Assembly (NCBI GenBank): GCA_021732965.1
Contig: JAKFVZ010000001.1
Span: 1 to 7,651, forward strand
Direction: 5' to 3'
Length of the DNA: 7,651 nt
From: Reyranella sp.
GTDB lineage: Bacteria > Pseudomonadota > Alphaproteobacteria > Reyranellales > Reyranellaceae
The first letter of the stretch is position 1. Every line of letters starts with the position of its first letter. The position numbers and the translations under genes were made by a program. Below are positions 1 through 4,105 of the stretch, one piece after another. The notes under the pieces are model-generated. The model was not told where the DNA came from, made no database searches, and was given only the letters and a program-made list of their open reading frames with translations.

Positions 1-349
1 AGGCGTTGCCGAGATCGGCCAGGGTCTTCGGGTCGTTCACACCCTGCGGGCCGTCGGCGATGTTCCCGAACAGCATCTTGCGGCCGCGATTGTTCACTTC
101 GTAGAGGATGCGGGCGTTGCCGCGTGCAGAATCCTTCGGTCGCAGGATGAAGACGCTGGTCGCGTACTCGACCTTGCCGGCGGCATTGCGCGGCGCCTTG
201 TCGATCAGGGCGATACCCCGATTGCCGGGCAGCGTCGGGTCGACCTCGCCCTTGGCGACGGCGATGACGCGCTCGTAGGTGCCCGCGTCGCCGAACGGCG
301 CGCCGTCGGCGAGGGGCTCGACCTTCTCGATCTCGAAGGAAAGAAGCAC
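1..349 (-). CDS. Alpha/beta-hydrolase domain protein (Abhydrolase_10-like), N-terminal part, runs off the window
   Basis: This open frame starts at a GTG at 349 and gives 116 residues before the window edge, with no stop. The protein begins LLSFEIEKVEPLADG. It then carries PFG (18-20), TYE (24-26), GEVDP (34-38), APRNA (52-56), VEY (60-62), FILRP (67-71) and a YEVNNRGRKML block (83-93). This order, especially the NNRGRK block after an ILRP strand, matches from memory the N-terminus of the large alpha/beta-hydrolase domain family (Abhydrolase_10). The nucleophile and the rest of the triad would lie outside the window, so catalysis cannot be judged. No signal peptide is seen from this start, although the frame is open further upstream. 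The GTG shares its G with the TAG of the upstream VOC gene (TAGTG), which implies translational coupling and makes this the third gene of the operon. The substrate is unknown; an esterase or lactonase-like role in the same pathway is inference. Confidence 0.72.
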   Translation of the reverse strand, partial: MLLSFEIEKVEPLADGAPFGDAGTYERVIAVAKGEVDPTLPGNRGIALIDKAPRNAAGKVEYATSVFILRPKDSARGNARILYEVNNRGRKMLFGNIADGPQGVNDPKTLADLGNA

Positions 350-774
350 TAGGTCCTGGCTTCCGCCTGGACCTCTTCCGCCGGGAAGTTCAGTTCCACG
401 CCGACGCCGTCGGGATCGTAGAGGAAGATCTGCGCCGCGCCGGTGCGCGGGACGATCTGCTCGCGGAACGTCACGTTCTTCGACTGCAGGCGCTTGCGCA
501 CGCCGGGCAGGTCGCTGGCGGCGAAAGCGATATGGTCGAAGCGGCCGGTGTCCTCGAACTTCTTCTCGGTGCCGCGCACGACGATGCCCTCACGCGGCTT
601 GCGCTCGCCCAGCAGGTGCACGGTGGCCACGCCGCCGGAATAGAGCCAGTAGCCGGGGAAGCCGAGCGGCGGACGGTCGCCATTCTCGAGGCCGAGCACG
701 TCACAATAGAAGTCCTTGGTCGCTTCGAGATTCGACGGTTCGATCGTGTAGTGCTGCAAGGGGCCCAGCGGCAT
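349..774 (-). CDS. VOC family protein (glyoxalase / dioxygenase superfamily), single domain
   Basis: This 141-residue protein has the two beta-alpha-beta-beta-beta modules of the vicinal oxygen chelate fold. Module 1 starts at LQHYTIEPSNLEATKDFYCDVLGL; module 2 starts at RFDHIAFAASDL (78-89) and ends in IFLYDPDGVGVELNFP (116-131). Likely metal ligands by position are H8, H53 (in ATVHLLG), H81 and E127. Length suits single-domain glyoxalase or lyase types and is half that of classical two-domain extradiol dioxygenases. The ATG at 774 has a GGAG about seven bases upstream and lies 20 bases after the stop of the monooxygenase gene, so the two are probably co-transcribed. The stop overlaps the next gene by one base. 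A cytoplasmic metal-dependent enzyme acting on a product of the monooxygenase is inferred; the reaction cannot be read from sequence. Confidence 0.85.
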   Translation of the reverse strand: MPLGPLQHYTIEPSNLEATKDFYCDVLGLENGDRPPLGFPGYWLYSGGVATVHLLGERKPREGIVVRGTEKKFEDTGRFDHIAFAASDLPGVRKRLQSKNVTFREQIVPRTGAAQIFLYDPDGVGVELNFPAEEVQAEART

Positions 775-794
775 GGTCGGTCTCCGTAGTTTGA

Positions 795-1994
795 TCAGAC
801 GAACGTGAGGTCGGCATCGGCGCCCATCATCCAGGCGCCGACGGTCTCGAAATGAGAAAGCCGGCCCTGCAGCTGCTGGGTCACGGTGTGGACGTCGCGG
901 AAGCGCCGTTCCAGCGGATGGTTCTCGAAGATCGCCGTGGCGCCCGCCGCATTGTAGGCGAAGTCGACGGCGTCCTTGGCCTTGTGGATGGCGTTGGTCG
1001 CGGCCATGCGGATGGTGATGCGCTGTTCGACGGTGATCGTGTTGCCGGCCGAGAGGTCCTTCCAGATACCGGCCATCGATTGCAGCAGGAAGGCGCGGGC
1101 GGACCGGAGATTGACCTCGGCCTGCGCGAGATTGGACTGCACCACCGCATTGTCGCGGATCGGGCTCTTGAGGCCGCGCGGCACCTTGTTGCGGGCAACG
1201 TCGAGGAAGCAGTCGAGCGCGCCGCGGGCGATGCCGCAGGCCACGCCCGCGAAGCCCACCTGGTAGCAGGTGCCGGCACCCATGCGGTAGAGCGGGCCGC
1301 TCTCACGGCATTCGAGCTCGAACTCGCGGGTGATCGAATGGTCGGCGCGGACGAAGAAGTCGTTGAGGGCGAACTGGTCGCTGGCCGTGCCGCGCAGGCC
1401 GACCGTGTTCCAGATGTCTGTCCACTGAACGTCGCCGGTCCGCACCAGCATCGTGCGCTCCTGCTGACGACCGTTCTCGTCGAGGCGCGGCGAGCCGTCG
1501 GCCTGGAAGATCGGGCAGTGGGCGCCGAGCCATGTCGCGTGGCGGCCGCCCGAGGCGAAGGCCCAGACGCCCGTCACCTTGTATCCGCCCTCGCACTCCA
1601 CCGCCTTGACCCTCGGCCCGGGGCCCCAGGCCAGGACGGCGCGCGGATCGTCGCCGAAGATCGACCGCGCCACTGGCAGGTCGAGATAGGCGGCCGACAT
1701 GGCGCAGCCGCCGGCCTGGCTCAGGCACCAGGCGGTCGAGGCGTCGCCGCGGGCGATCGTCTCGATCACATGGAAGAACGTGATGGGATCGGTCTCGATC
1801 CCCTCCGAGGAACGCGGCAGCAGCAGACGGAACAGCTGCGCTTCATGGAGCTTGTCGAGGAGGGCCGGCGGCAACCGGCGCGTCTCCTCGATCTGATTCG
1901 AAGCGGCCTCGACGGCCGGTCGGACGGCCTCGGCGCGCGCGATCACGGCGGGGTCGCCGGCGAGATCGGCGGCAGACAGGATCAGCGTATCCAT
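795..1994 (-). CDS. Flavin-dependent monooxygenase of the acyl-CoA dehydrogenase fold (HsaA / HpaB-C / DszC-like)
   Basis: This 399-residue protein has the acyl-CoA dehydrogenase layout. An N-terminal helical domain carries RRLPPALLDKLHEAQLFRLL (39-58) and ETIARGDASTAWCL (78-91). A middle beta domain carries TGVWAFASGGRHATWLGAH (141-159) and VGLRGTASDQF (198-208). A C-terminal four-helix domain (about 240-390) follows. The W-FASG-HA-W signature and the absence of the usual dehydrogenase catalytic Glu context point to the oxygenase branch, which hydroxylates small aromatic, sterol-ring or thiophene substrates with reduced flavin from a separate reductase. No reductase gene is visible here. The ATG at 1994 is chosen over an in-frame extension to 2213 because AAGAGG lies six bases before it and the added 73 residues look random. 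In the C-terminal helix, relatives usually have Q-H near RD; here residues 373-376 read QQLQ. It is the first full gene of the minus-strand operon. Substrate unknown. Confidence 0.86.
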   Translation of the reverse strand: MDTLILSAADLAGDPAVIARAEAVRPAVEAASNQIEETRRLPPALLDKLHEAQLFRLLLPRSSEGIETDPITFFHVIETIARGDASTAWCLSQAGGCAMSAAYLDLPVARSIFGDDPRAVLAWGPGPRVKAVECEGGYKVTGVWAFASGGRHATWLGAHCPIFQADGSPRLDENGRQQERTMLVRTGDVQWTDIWNTVGLRGTASDQFALNDFFVRADHSITREFELECRESGPLYRMGAGTCYQVGFAGVACGIARGALDCFLDVARNKVPRGLKSPIRDNAVVQSNLAQAEVNLRSARAFLLQSMAGIWKDLSAGNTITVEQRITIRMAATNAIHKAKDAVDFAYNAAGATAIFENHPLERRFRDVHTVTQQLQGRLSHFETVGAWMMGADADLTFV

Positions 1995-2098
1995 GATCGA
2001 CCTCTTCGAACGAATGTGCCTGTCAGGCGGTCGCCGGTTCCCGGTCGATCCATGCCTTTGGTTTCCAGCCCGAGGAAATAATAGACCACCCCGGCCAT
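1982..2098 (-). pseudogene. Possible MFS transporter C-terminal remnant or small membrane ORF (38 aa)
   Basis: The frame begins with MAGVVYYFLGLETKGMD and ends inside the monooxygenase start (TGA at 1984-1982), overlapping that gene by 13 bases. A hydrophobic segment followed by ETKG is the typical end of a major facilitator transporter, where the last transmembrane helix is followed by a (P)ETKG motif. The open frame extends upstream through CWFL before MAGVV, adding to the hydrophobic stretch, but no transporter body is present. It therefore looks like the decayed 3' end of a transporter gene left in the gap. The alternative is a genuine small membrane protein; its ATG overlaps the TGA of the 21-aa frame upstream (TGATG). 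The similarity is only about 16 residues, so this call is tentative. Confidence 0.33.
2001..2006 (-). promoter_or_regulatory. Ribosome binding site that decides the monooxygenase start
   Basis: AAGAGG on the minus strand, six bases before the ATG at 1994. It supports the 399-residue start over the longer in-frame option. Confidence 0.6.
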
Positions 2099-2163
2099 CA
2101 GGAACCAGCAGCCGGATCGTTGCGGGGGCGATCCAGTTTGCCCTTCGAAATCCGCCGCTGCAT
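2098..2163 (-). CDS. Very small ORF (21 aa) with a strong ribosome binding site, upstream of the monooxygenase operon
   Basis: This short basic peptide starts MQRRISKGKLDRPRND and is preceded by GGGAGG six bases before the ATG, one of the best ribosome binding sites in the window. It stops at TGA, which overlaps the ATG of the next small frame. If translated it could act as a leader peptide that couples translation into the operon, or be the N-terminus of a small membrane protein split by a frameshift from the hydrophobic frame downstream. No family is recognised, and chance cannot be excluded at this length. Confidence 0.25.
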   Translation of the reverse strand: MQRRISKGKLDRPRNDPAAGS

Positions 2164-2197
2164 GGCAGCCCTCCCGTTTGGTAAGGAGAAGGGAACG

Positions 2198-2204
2198 AGG
2201 GGAG
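2198..2204 (+). promoter_or_regulatory. Ribosome binding site of the oxaloacetate-decarboxylase-like gene
   Basis: AGGGGAG lies seven bases before the ATG at 2212. It supports that start, as does alignment of the first residues with the family. Confidence 0.65.
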
Positions 2205-2211
2205 ATTCTTC

Positions 2212-3069
2212 ATGCACTGGACCGATCGCCGGAAGCGTTTCCGGGCGTTGCTCGCGGGCGACCGCTGTATTCATCCGGGCTCGGTGTTCGATCCGATTTC
2301 GGTACGGATCGCCGAGGATCTGGGCTTCGAGATCGGCATGTTCGCCGGTTCGGTCGCGTCCATGACCGTGCTGGGAGCCCCCGACCTGATCGTTCTCACC
2401 TTGAGTGAGTTCGCGGGCCAGGCTTATCGCATCAACCGGGCCGGGAACCTGCCGCTCATGGTCGACGCCGACCACGGTTACGGCAACGCGCTGAACGTGC
2501 GCCGCACCGTCGAGGAGCTCGAAACTGCGGGTGTCAGCGGCCTCAGCCTCGAGGATACCGACCTGCCGACGCCGCACGGCACCACGGCACCGCGGCTGAT
2601 CTCGATCGAGGAAGGCGTCGGAAAGATGAAGGCGGCGCTGGGCGGCCGACAGGATCCGGACCTATGCATCGCGGGCCGCACCAGCGCGGTGACGATCACC
2701 AGCCTCGACGACGCGATCGCGCGCGGCAAGGCCTACGAGGAGGTGGGCGTCGACGCGCTGTTCTTCGTCGGCGTTCGCACCCGTGCCGAGCTCGACGCGA
2801 TCTCCGAGGCGACAAGGCTGCCGATCATCCTGGGTGGCGTGTCGGGCGACCTGACGGATCTCGCCTATCTCGGCGCGCGCCGCGTTCGCATCGCGCTGCA
2901 GGGCCACCAGCCCTTCGCGGCGGCGGTGAAGGCGACCTATGAGACGCTGAAGGCGCTGCGCGAAGGCACGCAGCCGTCGAAACTGCAGGGCGTCGCCAGC
3001 CCCGAACTGATGAAGAAGGTCACGCGCGACGCCGACTACGCGCGCTGGACGAAGGATTTTTTGGGCTGA
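2212..3069 (+). CDS. PEP mutase / isocitrate lyase superfamily enzyme, oxaloacetate decarboxylase (PA4872) type
   Basis: This 285-residue, single-domain alpha/beta barrel protein is of normal family length. It shows FRALLAGDRCIHPGSVFDP (10-28), the metal-site block DADHGYGNALNV (85-96), EDTDLP (114-119), EEGVGKM (133-139), R156 in AGRTSAV, and GH at 231-232. The block order and local identity match, from memory, Pseudomonas PA4872, which decarboxylates oxaloacetate and 3-methyloxaloacetate to the 2-oxoacid plus bicarbonate. H232 is the likely counterpart of the His235 reported as invariant in that family. D85, D87 and E114 would form the Mg site. The lyase gating-loop motif KKCGH is absent, which argues against isocitrate or methylisocitrate lyase. 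The segment equivalent to strand 7 (IILGGVSGDL, 205-214) differs from PA4872 as I recall it, so substrate choice may differ. It is transcribed away from the monooxygenase operon and may feed pyruvate or propionyl-type products into central metabolism (inference). Confidence 0.85.
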   Translation: MHWTDRRKRFRALLAGDRCIHPGSVFDPISVRIAEDLGFEIGMFAGSVASMTVLGAPDLIVLTLSEFAGQAYRINRAGNLPLMVDADHGYGNALNVRRTVEELETAGVSGLSLEDTDLPTPHGTTAPRLISIEEGVGKMKAALGGRQDPDLCIAGRTSAVTITSLDDAIARGKAYEEVGVDALFFVGVRTRAELDAISEATRLPIILGGVSGDLTDLAYLGARRVRIALQGHQPFAAAVKATYETLKALREGTQPSKLQGVASPELMKKVTRDADYARWTKDFLG

Positions 3070-3076
3070 CGGGTTT

Positions 3077-3098
3077 CTTCCCCATTCAGATGGGGAAG
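3077..3098. repeat. Hairpin 1, outer palindrome
   Basis: CTTCCCCAT pairs with ATGGGGAAG around a TCAG loop, giving a nine-base-pair stem. It shares the CCCCAT/ATGGGG core with hairpin 5. Confidence 0.85.
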
Positions 3099-3099
3099 T

Positions 3100-3116
3100 G
3101 CCCCGTCATACGGGGC
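3100..3116. repeat. Hairpin 2
   Basis: GCCCCGT pairs with ACGGGGC around a three-base CAT loop, giving a seven-base-pair GC-rich stem. It starts two bases after hairpin 1 ends. Confidence 0.8.
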
Positions 3117-3119
3117 GAT

Positions 3120-3155
3120 GGGGTCAGACCTGGCGATGCCGCACAGTCTGACCCC
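3120..3155. repeat. Hairpin 3, central GGGGTCAGAC palindrome
   Basis: GGGGTCAGAC (3120-3129) pairs perfectly with GTCTGACCCC (3146-3155), a ten-base-pair stem. The 16-base loop holds a further GGC-gat-GCC mini-stem (3132-3140). GGGGTCAGA-type cores recur in REP-like repeats near REP-associated tyrosine transposases in proteobacteria (general knowledge, not searched). Confidence 0.82.
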
Positions 3156-3158
3156 TCC

Positions 3159-3177
3159 GTCGCCGGAAGACGGCGAC
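3159..3177. repeat. Hairpin 4
   Basis: GTCGCCG pairs with CGGCGAC around a GAAGA loop, giving a seven-base-pair stem. Confidence 0.8.
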
Positions 3178-3178
3178 A

Positions 3179-3200
3179 CCTCCCCATTTGAATGGGGAGG
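3179..3200. repeat. Hairpin 5, outer palindrome
   Basis: CCTCCCCATT pairs with AATGGGGAGG, a stem of nine to ten base pairs with a two- to four-base loop. It is close to hairpin 1 in sequence and ends 12 bases from the stop codon of the transglutaminase gene, so it will sit in that gene's 3' untranslated RNA. Confidence 0.85.
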
Positions 3201-3212
3201 CGGACTCTGCCT

Positions 3213-4091
3213 CTAGCCCGTCGGGACCAGAGTGACGGCGACTCCGTAGGAATGGGAGTCGCCGCCCAGGATGACGCCGCGCAGCGGGCTCACGTCGGAG
3301 AAGTCGCGACCCCAGGCCACGGCGACGTGATCCTCGTGCGCGATCAGGTCATTGGTCGGGTCGAGATGGACCCAGCCGGCCGCCTCGCCGCACCAGACGG
3401 CGACCCAGGCATGGCTCGCATCGGCGCCGCGCAGGGCGATCTCCTCCCGCGAATGGATCGTGCGGATGTAGCCGGACACGTAGCCCGCCGCGAGCCCGTG
3501 CGCCCGCAGCGCCGCGATCTGGACATGCGCGAAGTCCTGGCAGACGCCGGCCTTGCCGGCGAAGACGTCGCCCAGCGGCGTCGAGATGTCGGTGGCGCCG
3601 GGGTGGTACTCGAAATCCGCCTTGATGCGCGAGGTCAGTTCCCGCGCCGCCTCGAGGATCGGCCGCCCGGCGGTGAACGACCGGGCGCCATAGTCGCGCA
3701 GCGCCTCGACGCTCGGCACGAGGGGCGAATCGTGGACGAATTCGCTCGCTTCGACCGGCACGGGAAAGCCGTCGCCGAACAGCGATTCCCGAATGTCTTC
3801 CCAGGCCGGAGTCGAGGCGGCGGGCGGCGGCTCCGGGAAGCTCACGTCGACTTCGGCCCGCACCTCGATGTCGAAGCGCGTGTGGGGCTTGTCGATCCGG
3901 TAGATGTCGATGAGGTTGCCGAAATGGTCGACGTGCTGCACGGCAAGCGCCGGCAGCGGGCTCGTCACGATGCCGATGGCGCTGACCTTCTGGCCGGGAA
4001 AGTCGCGGGCGCGCAGGTGAGCGATATGGTGCGCCGAGTCGACCGTGCTGGCGTAGGTGTAGGTCGTGCGGTGCGAGAGCAGGTAGTGCAC
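3213..4091 (-). CDS. Transglutaminase-like cysteine protein (bacterial transglutaminase N-terminal domain plus core)
   Basis: This 292-residue protein opens with an N-terminal beta domain typical of bacterial transglutaminase-like proteins (HYLLSHRTTYTYASTVDSAH, about 2-85). The papain-like core follows, with C184 in AGKAGVCQDFAHV, H227 in ASHAWVAVW and D244 in HLDPTND as an intact catalytic triad. Members may act as peptidases or amide-forming enzymes; the true substrate of this group is not established. No signal peptide or membrane segment is seen, so it is probably cytoplasmic. The GTG at 4091 is chosen because AGGGGAGG lies six bases upstream and because relatives begin with this (M)xY-x(3)-HRTTY pattern; the longer upstream frame only duplicates alpha-E coding DNA in another frame. 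It starts 13 bases after the stop of the ATP-grasp/alpha-E gene, so the two are surely co-transcribed. It is the last gene of the operon, followed by the five-hairpin element. Confidence 0.9.
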   Translation of the reverse strand: MHYLLSHRTTYTYASTVDSAHHIAHLRARDFPGQKVSAIGIVTSPLPALAVQHVDHFGNLIDIYRIDKPHTRFDIEVRAEVDVSFPEPPPAASTPAWEDIRESLFGDGFPVPVEASEFVHDSPLVPSVEALRDYGARSFTAGRPILEAARELTSRIKADFEYHPGATDISTPLGDVFAGKAGVCQDFAHVQIAALRAHGLAAGYVSGYIRTIHSREEIALRGADASHAWVAVWCGEAAGWVHLDPTNDLIAHEDHVAVAWGRDFSDVSPLRGVILGGDSHSYGVAVTLVPTG

Positions 4092-4097
4092 GGCGGT

Positions 4098-4105
4098 CCT
4101 CCCCT
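4098..4105 (-). promoter_or_regulatory. Ribosome binding site that sets the GTG start of the transglutaminase gene
   Basis: AGGGGAGG overlaps the last base of the preceding TGA and lies six bases before the GTG at 4091. The strong site on a rare start codon, just after the upstream stop, suggests re-initiation or coupled translation. Confidence 0.7.

Larger units (their letters stand above)
1995..2211. other. Divergent intergenic region between the monooxygenase operon and the oxaloacetate-decarboxylase-like gene
   Basis: This 217-bp gap must hold the divergent promoters. No convincing -35/-10 pair or regulator site could be fixed by eye on either strand. It contains a short inverted repeat GCTGC-atg-GCAGC (2157-2169), a purine-rich run with two Shine-Dalgarno-like cores (2182-2188 and 2198-2204, only the second well placed for a start), and two small minus-strand frames described separately. 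No regulator gene lies in the window. Confidence 0.5.
3077..3200. repeat. Composite element of five consecutive hairpins (REP/BIME-like) between convergent genes
   Basis: Nearly all of this 124-bp stretch can be paired in five adjacent perfect stems: 3077-3098, 3100-3116, 3120-3155, 3159-3177 and 3179-3200, separated by only one to three bases. The first and last are near-copies built on CCCCAT/ATGGGG, so the element also has inverted-repeat termini that could pair with each other (nine positions with one wobble). The stop codons of the flanking genes lie 7 bp to the left and 12 bp to the right. No T-tract follows the hairpins on either strand, so canonical intrinsic termination is not shown, though the structure could block transcription or protect 3' ends. 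It resembles short non-autonomous palindromic elements mobilised by REP-associated transposases, but none is encoded here. Confidence 0.8.

Noticed and set aside
349..774. Classical extradiol ring-cleavage dioxygenase
   Set aside because: At 141 residues it has one VOC unit only, about half the size of two-domain type I extradiol enzymes, so this specific function is not claimed.
279..794. A 171-codon plus-strand frame opposite the VOC gene
   Set aside because: It is highly Arg/Ser/Pro-rich with no domain pattern. The minus-strand VOC frame explains the region.
852..2081. A 409-codon plus-strand open frame opposite the monooxygenase gene
   Set aside because: It is a GC-rich antisense shadow. 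Its composition is low in typical protein pattern, it has no recognisable motif, and the opposite frame is a clear enzyme.
2157..2169. GCTGC-atg-GCAGC inverted repeat as an operator
   Set aside because: Five-base arms are common by chance in GC-rich DNA, and no regulator gene or second copy is present to support it.
1995..2213. N-terminal extension of the monooxygenase by 73 residues
   Set aside because: The extension lacks family similarity, while a good ribosome binding site precedes the ATG at 1994 and the family domain begins just after it.
3077..3200. CRISPR array or tRNA-like cloverleaf
   Set aside because: The repeats are palindromes of differing sequence rather than direct repeats with unique spacers, and no tRNA arm set or CCA/anticodon arrangement fits.
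3070..3212. Canonical rho-independent terminator
   Set aside because: Strong stems exist, but no T-tract directly follows them on either strand. The T-run near 3056-3062 precedes the hairpins inside the gene end. A termination role is possible but not shown.
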